Origin: Ryuthela nishihirai
Lineage: Eukaryota; Arthropoda; Arachnida; Araneae; Heptathelidae
Assembly (NCBI GenBank): GCA_038380435.1
Contig: JAWZYU010000027.1
Coordinates: 3,903,156 to 3,967,155 of the forward strand
Reading direction: 5' to 3'
Length of the DNA stretch: 64,000 nucleotides
Part shown: piece by piece, positions 1 to 10,810 of the stretch
Position numbering within the stretch: the first letter of the stretch is position 1
How the letters are laid out: each line of letters starts with the position of its first letter
Notes under the pieces: model-generated
What the model was told of the DNA's origin: nothing
What the model saw: the letters and a program-made list of their open reading frames with translations, nothing else
Database searches by the model: none
Program-made: the position numbers and the translations under genes

Positions 1-196
1 TTTGAATATCTTTTATCATAAAGGCATTGTTCCTAAGGATTTTACCAGAGCTATTATTATCCCTATTATTAAAAAAGATGATCACAGTTCTTGTGATAAC
101 TATAGGGGGATCAGTCTGCTTTTTGTTCCAGGTAAAGTTCTTTCCTTATTGTGCATAATGGAATTAAGAATCTGGTTGATAGGCAATTGCATAATG

Positions 197-585
197 GGTT
201 GTTGGGTTGTTTTACCTCTGAGCGGCACTTTTTTGCACACCATGGGCTAAATGGCCAGGTCACATGGACCCCGAAGGCTCAGAGAAGGTTGGGGGAGGGG
301 ACCCACTGGAACAGCTGTTGGGAGACAGATGGTAGCCTCCCGTCAAGGCCATCCAGCGTATTCTTTAACGTGCACAGGGTATGGCTCTCCCGCACACGGG
401 GCCACGGCTTAACGTCCCATCCGACGGACGGCGGCCTTTCCAAGCCCATCGGTGTCCCCTACTGACCGTGGGCAGGGCGGGGAATTTTGCGGAGATAAAT
501 CTCAACGCTGACCCAGCTGGGACTCGAACCTGGGAACTACAGATTACGAGTCTGGCGCGCTACCGACTGAGCCACCCCCGCCCCG
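197..585 (-). mobile_element. SINE-1 copy 1, full length, inserted in LINE-A
   Basis: This is a tRNA-derived SINE on the minus strand. Its head, at the right end, has a Pol III A box (TGGCTCAGTCGGTAGCGCGCC on the minus strand, without its last base within 565-585) and B box GGTTCGAGTCC, with an anticodon-loop-like CTCGTAA that would read as Thr (CGU). The body carries the GACGTTAAG and GTGCACGTTAAAGAAC blocks found in every copy here, and the tail is CCCAA-rich. It is flanked by an exact 11-bp duplication ATTGCATAATG at 186-196 and 586-596. Its 389 bp equals the length of the copy at 29908-30296. Open frames inside it are fortuitous. Confidence 0.95.
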
Positions 586-934
586 ATTGCATAATGAATA
601 GAGTGGATTCAGAAGTGGTAGGGGATGTATTTGATCAGATTTTTCACTTAGGTGCAGATTCTTGAGAAATGTATAGAGTTTCAGTAACCTTTGGTTACTA
701 GCTTTGTAGATTTCGAAAATACTTTTGACTCTGTTGACTGTCATAATTTGTGGTTGATCTATAATAATAGTGAGTCGTGTGTTAGAGTTTGTAATGCATG
801 TAGCAATTGGTTTAGTGTTGCTTCTGGTGTTTGACAAGGATGCATTTTGTCTCCTTTTCTCTTTAGTTTGTTTATTGTTCATATTATGCAAAATTCACTA
901 CAAGGGAAAGATTTTGGGCTTAAGTGCTCTAGAG

Positions 935-1888
935 CGGTAGTCTCCAAACGTTTTTGATCACGTACCCCTAAGACAGAAAAAATTTATAGTGCGTACCCCT
1001 GAATATATACAGGGTGATTCAAAACTCTTGGGCCAAACTTTAAGGAGTGATAGAACACACCTAAACAAGCACTTTTCTTCATACAATGCACGGTCGGAAC
1101 TCAAGCGGTGAAACGCTAGAGGGTGCTTTCCAGTGAACACTTATAAGCGTTGGTTTTCGCACTCATCATCATTTCTACCGTGGATTGCAGAATGGATGGA
1201 TTGCTTCACGAATCAGGAGAAAGCGGATATGCATTTCACATACTTTATTAGCAATCCTTTTTTATATCATACTTTAATCCGCAAAATTCCGGAGCTGCGG
1301 ACGGAAATGCGAGGGAAGCCCAAAGACTGTACCAGGAGCACCTTCCAACCAGACGTGCCTGATCGTAAAACCTTTCAGCGATTGCACTAGTATCTGTGCG
1401 AAACGGGCTCCTTTGTCAGCATCTTGCAGGATACAGGGCATGCAAGGAGTGTGAGGATGCCACATGTTACAGAGGAAATTCTATGTAGGGTTGAAGATCA
1501 TCCTGAAAGTAGCACATTAATATAAGTGTTCACTGGAAAGTGCCCTCTAGTGCTTCACCGCTTGAGTTCTGACTGTGCATTGTATGACGAAAAGTGCTTG
1601 TTTAGGTGTGTTCTATCACCCCTTAAAGTTTGGCCCAAGAGTTTCGAATCACCCTGTATATGTATATATATATATATAAAACACACATACATATTTCATG
1701 AATTGGCAGCCTTAAATAAATATATTTATTTTATTACATATTATTGTAATTTAAAAATACAAGTTAATATTTATTCATCTTTAATTTTCTTATTTTTTCT
1801 GTCACTTGGTGTGCCCCCAAGTATTGACTCGCGTACCCCCTGGGGTATGCTTTTTACACTAAATTTTATCCCACTTTGGAGACCACTG
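935..1888. mobile_element. hAT-like non-autonomous element
   Basis: The ends are inverted: CGGTAGTCTCCAAAC at the left, and CAGTGGTCTCCAAA when the right end is reverse-complemented. An 8-bp duplication flanks it, CTCTAGAG (927-934) and GTCTAGAG (1889-1896), one mismatch apart. GTCTAGAG is what other LINE-A copies carry at this place. An 8-bp duplication is typical of hAT transposons. Subterminal GTACCCC motifs face each other. It has no transposase of its own and hosts the mariner miniature at 1010-1656. Confidence 0.85.
1010..1656 (+). mobile_element. Mariner miniature with long terminal inverted repeats and a transposase N-terminal remnant
   Basis: The termini CAGGGTGATTC and GAATCACCCTG are flanked by TA on both sides. 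The inverted repeats run about 135 bp (1010-1145 and 1520-1656) and differ at only a few positions. Between them, the + strand reads a mariner-type transposase N-terminus: a LEKADMHF-like start (near 1210), then VPDRKTFQRLH (1353-1388), then VRMPHVTEEIL (1451-1483). The catalytic region is absent, so this is an internally deleted, non-autonomous derivative. It is nested inside the hAT element, which is nested inside LINE-A. Confidence 0.88.
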
Positions 1889-2479
1889 GTCTAGAGATCA
1901 GAAAATTTCTGATTTAGATTATGCTGAGGATTTAGCCCTTTTTGGCAAATGATCATGAGATGAATTCTTTTGTTAGAGCTATTGATGAGACTGGTAGTAG
2001 AGTAGGTTTGGTGATAAACAGCAAGAAAACTAAAGTGATAAAAATTGATAAGATAAGAAAAAAAAGTTAAAGATTGCCCAAAAGTTAATTTTTATAAATT
2101 TGAATTTTTGTTATTTAAAATATTCTTTCCACAGAACTATTTATTGATTTCCTGATGTTAAAGTCAGCACTGGTGATATTATTTTATTATTAAAAAAAGG
2201 TCAAATGTAATTTCTTAAAATATAAAAGTTTTATTTGATTGTTAACTCACCGAATAATTCCTTCTACAGAACACTTCATATGCTGTCTCTTCCACATACC
2301 GAACCATCAACTAATCCTTCACCACCAATAATCTACTCCATTCCACTTTCAATTCTTCTTCTCTAACTCCAAACTGGGGGGATACTACTAACTATTTAGC
2401 CCCACACTAGCTTAAATTTTTTAGTCAAAATTGGCCCATGTCTAACATCATGCCTGTGAGCCATATTTACGTATGAGAT

Positions 2480-2680
2480 CATGTGTCGATGATGACACAA
2501 GTGGTGTGACCTTGATATTGACTGTTCAATCCCAAAGAGTTGCATAATTGGCAGTTTATTAACAGATGGAGAGAGGTAATAATTCAAAGAAAATGAAAGA
2601 TCCCAAAATAATAATTATAAAGTAAATAAATTAAACTGGTTGGGGGAGCGTAAAAGTGAATGGTGAATTAAAAAACACCA
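2480..2680 (-). repeat. LTR fragment, same family as 34157-34876
   Basis: The stretch around 2590-2672 repeats the end of the LTR family (ATCCCCAAAATAAT..., AAACTGGTT, AAAAGTGAATG) seen at 9040-9128, 34800-34876 and 37750-37833. Similarity weakens leftward and I cannot place that edge. No coding content is visible. Confidence 0.5.
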
Positions 2681-2867
2681 CTACCCAAAGGAAGTAACAA
2701 TTTGAACTAACAGATTTTGATGAGCAATTTGGTAAAGAAGGTTACAAGCTTACATCATGTACAGTTCTGCAAAGAAAAAGTATTGAGTATGGCGAAACAT
2801 CAATTTAGACATACAGACTAACTCACTTCAGTACAATCTTCCAGCACAATCAAAGGTGCCCCCTCCC

Positions 2868-3284
2868 GTTCCCCTAATAAAGTGTATAGCTATCTAATTA
2901 TAATACATATCAATGGCTTGATAACCTCCCCTTCCCTAGAAAACACATCAAATTACTACACAGATTAAGAACCAACTCCACAATTCTTAACCTTACTCTA
3001 CATAAATTCAAGCTCACACATTCTCCTAACTGTAGACATTGTAATGTTCCAGAGACGGTTCATCACATCCTACTTAACTGTGATAATACTGCCTCACAAA
3101 GACAAACTTTCTTCAAATCACTCATTGACCTAAACATTTTGGACATTCAAATGAATGTAATTCTGGACCCCTCACCCCCTCTAAACAAAACCCAATTTTA
3201 TGAATCTCTCTTCAATTTCCTTCTTTCCACCTCACTTTGGAACAGAATTTAGTCTACCTTTCCTTTACCTTCTCCTATAGATAC
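2868..3284 (+). pseudogene. LINE-B C-terminal end (zinc-knuckle region)
   Basis: The + strand reads LLHRLRTNSTILNLTLHK, then a C-x2-C...H...C cluster (CRHCNVPETVHHILLNC), and ends TSLWNRI-stop at about 3249. This layout is known from the C-termini of jockey/CR1-type LINE proteins downstream of the reverse transcriptase. The 3-prime untranslated part is interrupted by LINE-A copy 2 (3285-4842) and resumes at 4843 to a poly-A tail near 4975. Everything upstream of the zinc-knuckle region is missing. Confidence 0.7.
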
Positions 3285-4842
3285 ATTGGTGGCTTTAATG
3301 TTGGCCCTATAACACAATCTGAAGTTATTTTGGCTGTTTCTAAACTTAAACTACATAAATCCCCAGGGGTAGATGAAATTACTACTGAAATGCTTAGAGC
3401 TGGGAATGTTTCAGTTACCACTTGGATGACTGAAATTCTGAATATCTTTTATGATAAAGGCATGGTTCCTAAGGATTTTACCAGAGCTATTGTTATCCCT
3501 ATTTTCAAAAAAAGGTGATCGCAGTTCTTGTGATAACTATAGGGGTATCAGCCTACTCTCTGTTCCAGGTAAAGTTCTTTCCATGATTGTGCTTAATAGA
3601 ATTAAGAATCTGGTTGACAATCAGTTGCGTGATGAGCAGTGTGGATTCAGAAGTGGTAGGGGATGTGTGGATCAGATATTTTCACTTAGGCAGATTCTTG
3701 AGAAATGTTTAGAGTTTCAGAAACCTTTGGTTGCTAGCTTTGTTGATTTCAAAAAGGCTTTCGACTCTGTTGATCGCCATAATTTGTGGTTGATTGTGAG
3801 ATCATATGGTATACCAGACAAGTTAGTTAACATAATGAAAGCTCTCTATAATAACACTGAGTCATGTGTGAGAGTTGGTAAGGCTTGTAGCAATTGGTAT
3901 AGCATTACTTCTGGTGTTCGACAAGGGTGCATTTTGTCTCCTTTTCTCTTTAGTTTGGTTATTGATTATGTTATGCGAAATTCACTTCAAGGGAAAGATT
4001 TCGGCCTTAAATGGACTGGAGATAAGAAAATTTCTGATTTAGATTATGCTGATGATTTAGCCCTTTTTGCAAATGATGTTGATGAGATGAACTCTTTTTT
4101 TCGAGCTGTTGATGAGACTGGTAGTAGAGTAGGTTTGGTTATAAACAGAGAGAAAACTCAAGTGATGAAAATTGGTCAGGCAGGCTGTGCTTCAGTTAAT
4201 CTGAATGGTTGCAGTCTTGAGCAGGTGTCACAGTTTAATTATCTTGGGAGCTATATAACAGATAATGGTGATGTGCGGCATGAGATTAACAGACAAATAG
4301 GGATTGCTGCTGGGACTTTTAAGAATCTATGGAGAGTGTGGAGAAATAGGCATATACACCTAAAGACTAAAATTAGACTGTATAATAGTTTGATTCTTTC
4401 TAGGGTTAGTTATGGTAGTGAAACTTTGACACTTTGTAAACAAGATAACAGGAAACTAGATGCTTTTGATTCCAGATGCTTACGCAGTATCTTGGGCATT
4501 AGGTGGTTCAACTCTGTAACTAATGATGAGGTTAGGCAAAGGAGTTTGCAACCTCCTTTAAGCAGCATATTGTGCAGAGAGAGACTCTGTTGGTTTGGCC
4601 ATGTTGCCCGTATGGATAATTATAGATTGGCGAATAGGGTTATGAACAGTGTGCCTAAAGGCCTCAGAAGGAGGGGGAGACTTAGGATGCGGTGGGCAGA
4701 CAATGTCAAACAGGACCTTGTTAGAATTGGTGTACAGTGGCTAGATGCAGTAGATGTAGCTCAGGATAGACTTGCTTGGAGAACTAAATTGCACGGTCTG
4801 TTGGACCTCCGTAGCCCATGGCTGCTTGAGGATGATGATGAT
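3285..4842 (+). mobile_element. LINE-A copy 2, best-preserved reverse transcriptase
   Basis: This copy is 5-prime-truncated. The RT reading frame runs from about 3290 with a single frameshift near 3510, in a run of A. It then stays open through the rest of the domain and reads out into flanking DNA as far as 4959. Counting from 3451, finger and motif landmarks are DNYRGISLLS (residues 28-37), FRSGRG (66-71), FVDFKKAFDSVD (97-108, catalytic Asp), GVRQGCILSP (155-164) and YADDLALF (199-206, catalytic Asp pair). A C-terminal LINE region follows with RWFNSVTNDEVRQ and a basic RRRGRLRMRW. There is no RNase H. The element ends in a GATGATGATGAT tail and sits in LINE-B 3-prime DNA. It is the youngest-looking RT of the family here, but without endonuclease it is not autonomous. 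Confidence 0.93.
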
Positions 4843-4985
4843 CTTCTCTTCATGTCCTCCATAAAGATTTTTCTTCAATTCTCAACTTACCTCTCATACA
4901 TGTTCCCGAAGGGACCCTCATTCTGCTCTCTATCCAGACTCACACCTAAAATTCCATAAAATATAAATAAAAAAAAAAAAGAAAA
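4843..4985 (+). mobile_element. LINE-B 3-prime end with poly-A tail
   Basis: This is the probable continuation of the LINE-B 3-prime untranslated region after the LINE-A insertion, ending in AAATATAAATAAAAAAAA. The join with 2868-3284 is an inference from position; I did not see a clean target-site duplication. Confidence 0.45.
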
Positions 4986-5960
4986 ATAATGGAGGGACAA
5001 TAGAAATAAGGTAACAAATATATATATATCTAAAGTGGCTCAAACCCTTTAACTCAGGTCCCACTGGCCCAAATAACCACAAAACAGTCTGGATCAATAG
5101 TCTTCAACCTAACTATCTCCATAACCCAAGAATAAATTAAAACCACTCAGGGAAAAATAAAGAAAAATTATTAAATAGTAAATATAAGAATAATAATTAA
5201 AAAAATGCACAATAATAATAATTTAAAAAAATAAAATAAAAATAAATTAAAAAAATGTTAAATAATGAAATAAAAAAGAAAATAATAATACATAATTAAC
5301 CAAAAAATTAAAAAGAGAAGTCATATAAAAAAAATCTTTAAAAAATGATAAAAAAATAAATAAAAATAAAACAAAAAACTATTTAAAAGAATAATAACGA
5401 AAAAAAAAGCATTAAAAAAAGACTAAAAAAAAAAGATTAATTCTCCAAACAAACTCTGAATGCTTCCCTGAAAGCATATACAGACATAAACACTCATAAA
5501 ATCCTAAAATATCAATTTTCACTGGGCGACTATCTCTTACCTCTTTGCATGATATAAAATATAATTTTGATAACCAAAATATTAATATATATGCGAACCC
5601 TAAATTTAAAATAAAAATCATAATACCCACATACATCCAAAATTATCATTCTGAGAAAGCCTGTAGAAGGACCTCTCAATGCCATGTAACATTAAACAGC
5701 AACAACAATGTGGGAATTAACTCCATACTAGCGTTATGTGGACTAGCAGTATTGCTCTCTGATATAGTCAAAAAGTGCATGGCATACTAAAATTACTGTA
5801 AAAATGGATGTTGATAAAACTCCTGGCCTACTTAATTTCCTAAAAGGTTAATAATAAAATGTATCAAATTCTGCATTTTACAAAATATATTACAGCTGAA
5901 TGAATCAGGGTACAAACACCCGCCTTTTCCCCTAGCAACATTTCAGCACATGAAATCTAA
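4986..5960. other. AT-rich low-complexity stretch, no gene seen
   Basis: From about 5150 to 5450 the DNA is almost entirely A and T with runs of AATAAT and AAAATAAA. Short open frames at 5412-5790 have no recognisable domain and are best read as chance. Confidence 0.6.
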
Positions 5961-5962
5961 TC

Positions 5963-6036
5963 TTCATCCTATACCGAAAGAAGCGGGGTCCTTTGGTATA
6001 GGATGAATAGCATATAGCAGTCCACTGCTATATGCT
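5963..6036. repeat. Two adjacent short hairpins
   Basis: Hairpin one pairs 5963-5980 (TTCATCCTATACCGAAAG) with 5991-6007, with one base missing. Hairpin two pairs 6009-6020 (AGCATATAGCAG) exactly with 6025-6036 across the loop TCCA. They lie end to end, left of the gag relic. Confidence 0.85.
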
Positions 6037-6639
6037 TTCCAGGGTTATTGTTGCCTTCTTTTAAATGAAACTTCAACAGTTGAAAATTTCTAAACTTGTT
6101 AGATTCATGAACATTATTTATACTCAAAACAATTTCTAGGATGTTTGGCTTATTTTCATTTAATAGTTCTTTATTGACATTATTTTCCTTTACAGCCTAA
6201 TTCTACATTTTTCTTATCAACAATTCCAGCACTATTTTCCTTTAAAAATTCTACTTAAAAATATTTTTCATTAACTAATTTTGTACTATTTTCCTTTAGA
6301 CTATTTCAACACATATCTCGTAATCAACTTCTTCTTTAAATCTCAATTATTTAATCTGATAGAAAAGTTTTCAGTTTTATCCTGAACATTTTGCATTGTA
6401 CTACAAGATAAATTAGAAAGTCCACTGGACCATTGCTGCAATTTCAATTCACAATTGTCATTAATATCATCTAAAACTTTCTCATTTGGACATGAAAGAT
6501 AAGCTTCTGTATCATTGCAATCTATTAATTCAGTTTTCTCATGACAAGGCTTAACAAAAAGAAAATCTAGAATATTATGTGTACCAACAGTGACAAGTCA
6601 TAACTCATGAGAGGGCTTTTCTTGAGGAAACTTGGCCTC

Positions 6640-7735
6640 TCGTTTCAAAAATTCTAATTTAAGTTTTCCAAATTGCCATTTTTTTCTGTAGCTAGTTGGC
6701 CACAAAAATTGCATCTGAAAGTTTCTCTATTATTCGTAGCAAAAGTTTTTGGTCTACTTTCATTGTTCGAAGCTTGACATGAAACATAATCTCTGCTCCG
6801 TTTGTTCTGCATCGTAGGCACTTTCAGCGCAAATTGTCGGGACTGTATCTTCTGGTCATGCAGGAGTCATTTTGCACAACTCAATATTGCTGCTTTGGCA
6901 AGGATTGCATCCATTGTTGATTTAATGTCATTTTTGCAGATTCTCTTCTCACTGTGTATTGCTGAGCCAATTTGACTAAAGTTGAAATTCAATTTACATT
7001 TCGTACTTCTAAAAATTCTCTTATGGGCAAAAGTAATTCAGACATAATGCAATTTGTTATGTCAATTTCGGCGGCATCAGCATCACACAGCTGGTATAAC
7101 TCTACTGTACCCCAGGTGAATTTTTCGATATTATCTCCTTCCCTTTGTCTCTGTGGGAAAAGTTTTGTAGTTAGATGTGTCAAGTCACCATAAGGAGGAT
7201 GAATTTTCAACAGTTCATTTTTAAAATCTTCCCAAAACTATTCCATGACAACATCCTACATTATTCCGCCATTGCTTAGCACATCCATTTAGACAAGATA
7301 CTGCTAAAACTACCTTTTGGTTGCCGGGCACTTCATGTAAATAGAAATGCTCTTCCATGGACTTGCCAAATGTCCATGATGACGGACATTTTGAACAGTC
7401 GAACCTTATCTCAAGTAAAGACAAATTAACATAATGACTATAGTTAATAAATGGATTGGCAACTCATTGTTGTGGCAGTTGATAATACTTTGTTCAATCA
7501 TTTTCTTCTGATGGAACAAAAAAATTTAACCTTACGTTCAAAGTTTATTGATTCGTGAACTGGCATAGCATTGTCAGCAAATTTAGGGGTTGTTGTTGTT
7601 CCCATTTTCTCCTGAGGCTCTTTAAGCAGATTAATTTAAGCCTTCTGCTTCTTTCATCACATCCTGCAACCTCTCTTTTATTTTTTTCTAAGTCGGGAGT
7701 CATTGGGCGGAATCGGCCGTATTACTAGCAGACAT
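6640..7735 (-). pseudogene. Broken gag-like gene
   Basis: Minus-strand segments in changing frames resemble an LTR-retrotransposon gag. They comprise a start (MSASNTADSA) shared with the copy at 36765, a capsid-like stretch (FGKSMEEHFYLHEVPGNQK, then LNGCAKQWRNN at 7221-7424), the segment at 6989-7210, and a nucleocapsid-like CNFCGQ. Stops and frameshifts disable it. Assignment rests on this gag-like pattern plus the flanking LTR and primer-site layout. Confidence 0.6.
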
Positions 7736-8617
7736 GTTTAGCGGTCTGCCAAAATTTTGAAATTTTTTTATCTTGAGCAGCACTCAAAGGGCAACTATAC
7801 AATACTAAAGCTATACTAACTGTGCAATTAAACTTGCTTATCAAAAAGTTTATCTTGTGTGTGTGTCCAGATACTTCTAACTAAAGATCTTAACTATCAG
7901 CATAACTGCACTGAAACTTCAGTGCCTTTGACTAATACAAAAGTAAAGCTTCTTGCTGAACAAAAATTTTGGCTTAAGCTGCCGTTAAATCTATGATTTG
8001 TATAACTAATGAGCTCAAAAATTTATTAACTTTGACAATCACGTTAAATAACATACAAGTTATATTATTATTATTTAATATACAATTTATGCGTATATAT
8101 ATATATATACAGTCCTTGTGTTTGGTGCGCCACTTTCTTTATAGGCTCTGTAATGCTCCTAAAGATTATTAAACTTCTTTACTTTGGACCTTTTGTCTGG
8201 TCCATATTAAATTAAAACTGAATAGCTTGCTTAGCAGGCACCAGACAATATTAACTTAACAAACCCTCATTTAACTTTATTTGGCAAGTATATGGGCATT
8301 ACTTATTGAGTAAGAAATCAAAAAGATTGTCAAAATATTAAAGTTTTAGTTAATTAAAATCAATTATTGTTGCTCAAGAGAAAAGTAGAGAAGTCATATA
8401 TAACTAAGTTTATTTTCAAAAAATTCAAGACACCATAAATACCGATGAATACAAAAGTGTGAGCATCTAAAAGCTCCATCTCTAAATACAACTCCAAAAA
8501 CACTGCTACTAATGTCTACTGACTACTAACGTCTCCCTTCTTTACCACCTTTCAACTAACATTTTTCATTTTGACTTCTAACTATTAACTTCCTAACTCC
8601 ATACTTACACACTTTAC

Positions 8618-8794
8618 CCTGTGCACGTTAAAGAACACGCTGGATGGCCTTGACGGGAGGCTACCATCTGTCTCCCAACAGCTGTTCCAGTGGGTCCCCT
8701 CCCCCAATCTTCTCTGAGCCTTCGGGGTCCATGTGACCTGGCCATTTAGCCCATGGTGTGCAAAAAAGTGCCGCTCAGAGGTAAAGCAACCCAA
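8618..8794 (+). mobile_element. SINE-1 copy 2, 5-prime truncated
   Basis: Only the 3-prime half is present, from CCTGTGCACGTTAAAGAACACGC without its first three bases to the GTAAAGCAACCCAAC tail. The tRNA-like head is missing. It is inserted in the LTR of the retrotransposon relic. No clear flanking duplication was found. Confidence 0.9.
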
Positions 8795-9139
8795 CTGACA
8801 CTCTTTACTCCCTCTTACTAACTCCATGACCTGATGTCACTTAGTATACATGCGGTGTACAGCTGACTTTTGTGTATTGCTCCCTGGATAAAACATTTGC
8901 ATGATATGACAATTGCTTTCTAGCTATGATGCAAGAGGGGCTGTGTCCTTAACATGCACATTAGTGGCTGTGATTCAAAAGTCGGAGTTGCGCATTCACA
9001 ACTCCTTTAGTGGCTCAGAATGAGGAAAAATAATGGTCAACTAAAATATAAAATCCCCAAAATAATACAACGTAAATAAAGTAAAACTGGTTAAGGAAAA
9101 AGAAAAGTGAATGGGTGGACCATTCACAAATACAATTTA

Positions 9140-9280
9140 AATGTGGTTTCTCCCAGAAAGAAGTTTTTTGTATGCATTTTGTGCATACCTTGCTCTAAAT
9201 TATTGAACAGCTTACCTAATGACATAAAGAATGAGAAATATCTTCTTTTTAAAATTAATTACTAAATAGATACTCAGGCA
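9140..9280 (+). pseudogene. LINE C-terminal scrap
   Basis: The + strand reads SKLLNSLPNDIKNEK, a motif known from the extreme C-termini of jockey/CR1 LINE proteins (W-N-x-LP-x-x-I-x-x-x), then stops at about 9265. Only this end is left; the DNA to about 9700 has no recognisable coding content. Confidence 0.5.
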
Positions 9281-9939
9281 AAATGTAGAAAATCTGTTAT
9301 AGCAATGATGCCTTGCATGATAATAGCATTTAAGTATGCATTTGAGTCAGAATGTTAACAGGTTTATTATATGTCCATGATAAATAAGTTGACTGTTGCT
9401 GTAAAATAGTTCACATGTTCTTAATTGAATATCTCACAACTTTTTGGCTCATGTGGAGTTTTGTATTTTACACTTTCAAAATTGTTTATTTCCTTTGGAA
9501 AAGAAAAACATTCATTACTTTGTGTTATTATGAGCTTTAAATTAAATGTTTGTAATGAAACAAAGTGTGAGATAAATTTGAATAGGTATATTTCTCAGAT
9601 ATTTTGTTGTGCTCTCTTGGGTGGTATGGCGGTTTTGTTTCCTGTCTGTTGCATACAAAATTTCTATTAATGTAGATGAGGAGGTTTTCCATTATTTTCA
9701 ACTGGTATCTAGTAAATGGTGAGATGATTATTTTGGCTATGTCAAACTAAGGAGTAGTTTCCTTAGTGATAGCAGTTTGTATGAGGGCTGTGAGTTGCAA
9801 CTTGTCTCGGAAGTCCTGCTGTGCTCCTCCAGGCAAATTTCAAAGTTTTGGAAGGTTTTGTCAATATATTTGTCTTTTAATGGACACTTAATGGTATCAA
9901 ATAAATTCCTCCAGCAGATTTTCGTAGATCGCAGCCAGT

Positions 9940-10365
9940 TCCTGGTCACCAACATCTTGTATAGGCAACTGGCTCAGTGCACTAATAGGAGGGCAAAGTT
10001 TAGAATGACACCCAGTGACTCATACCACAAAGTGCAGATTAGCAATGCCACTGCAGGTAACAACTCTAGTACCAAGTGAGGGGCAACAATACCAGATCTG
10101 TAAAAACATCAGCTACTGAGAACAGCACAACCGAGAATTTTTCCCCTTATACAACCAATGTAGCTACCTCTAGAACGAATATAATACAGGCGTGACTACT
10201 TAACCTAAACTGTACTGATCTATGACTATCAATTACCCCATTAGTGTCAATGAGCTGATTGTTTGTCATGATACCATGTAACTAGTCCAGCACCTAAGTG
10301 TTTGTAGAGTTAACTTAATCTATATTTAATTCAGCACACTGTGTTTTTACTTTCACATTTAGTTT
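9940..10365. repeat. Single arm of the foldback element seen at 39.28-40.79 kb
   Basis: The DNA from GGCAACTGGCTCAGTGCACTAATAGGAG (without its last eight bases) through GTCCAGCACCTAAGTGTTTG to ...AGTTAACTTAATC is closely related to 40400-40770 and, inverted, to 39300-39690. Beyond the GTTAACTTAA landmark it matches the left outer end of that element (ATTCAGCACACTGTGTTTTTAC). Here only one arm is present. No coding content is supported. Confidence 0.8.
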
Positions 10366-10587
10366 TAATATATATACCTTTACAGATCACTAAATATCAA
10401 AATGGTAGAGCTGTTATCAAGTTTTTCAAATAATATGTATAAAATAGAAATTTTAGTGGTAGCTCTTCAAGAGATATTCCACTGACAGCAATAATCTACC
10501 CATTTTTCTGGGAGAGGTGTGGAAAATGCACCTTTTTAAATTTAAGGATTAAAAGACTAATACCTTTATGTTGTATAATTACTAATA

Positions 10588-10802
10588 CACCTATCCCTCA
10601 ATTTACACGGTACTCATTTCACACAATTTTGGTTTTGCACGGTCAAAAAATTCAACCAGTTTCGATTTACACGGTACTGACCGAGACGTACATAGAAAGG
10701 AAATCTCAGTCAGTACTGTGTAAATCGAAACTGGTTGCATTTTTTGACTGTGCAAAGCCAAAATTGTGTGAACTGAGTACCGTGTAAATCGAGGGATAGG
10801 TG
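10588..10802. mobile_element. Palindromic miniature element with TA duplication
   Basis: This is a 215-bp nearly perfect palindrome. The left arm starts CACCTATCCCTCAATTTACA and the right arm ends TGTAAATCGAGGGATAGGTG. The arms are about 95 bp with about 20 bp between them, flanked by TA on both sides (10586-10587 and 10803-10804). It resembles Tc1/mariner-type miniature transposons. It carries no coding sequence. Confidence 0.9.
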
Positions 10803-10810
10803 TAATATAC

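Larger units (their letters stand above)
1..2050 (+). mobile_element. LINE-A copy 1, reverse-transcriptase fragment split by two insertions
   Basis: This is a decayed piece of the LINE-A non-LTR retrotransposon, starting at the window edge. Segments 1-196, 597-934 and 1889-2050 read as consecutive parts of the same reverse transcriptase when compared with the copy at 3285-4842: the finger region (KDFTRA, DNYRGISL), then the GFRSGR region with frameshifts, then the decayed YADD region (DLDYAEDLAL near 1911-1940). A SINE-1 (197-585) and an hAT miniature (935-1888) interrupt it, each with its own target-site duplication. Homology stops at about 2050. Many stops and frameshifts show it is a pseudogene. 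What is seen is the RT similarity and the nesting; the clade (RTE- or Nimb-like) is uncertain. Confidence 0.85.
6300..9128 (-). mobile_element. LTR retrotransposon relic with gag, copy 1
   Basis: Read on the minus strand, a 5-prime LTR (9128 to 8149, TGTGAATGG... to ...GAGCATTACA) is followed at about 8132 by a primer-binding-like TGGCGCACCAAACA. A leader of about 400 bp comes next, then gag from an ATG at 7735-7733 (MSASNTADSA). Gag-like frames follow at 7424-7221 and 7210-6989 and a broken zinc-knuckle-like FRCNFCGQ near 6700. No protease, reverse transcriptase or integrase is seen. Homology fades left of about 6300. A SINE-1 fragment (8618-8794) lies in the LTR. The family is Ty3- or BEL-like; I cannot decide which. 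Confidence 0.7.

Noticed and set aside
507..585. tRNA-like sequence with good A and B boxes that might be called a tRNA gene
   Set aside because: It is the head of SINE-1, repeated in other copies with the same 300-bp body and target duplications; the acceptor stem does not close.
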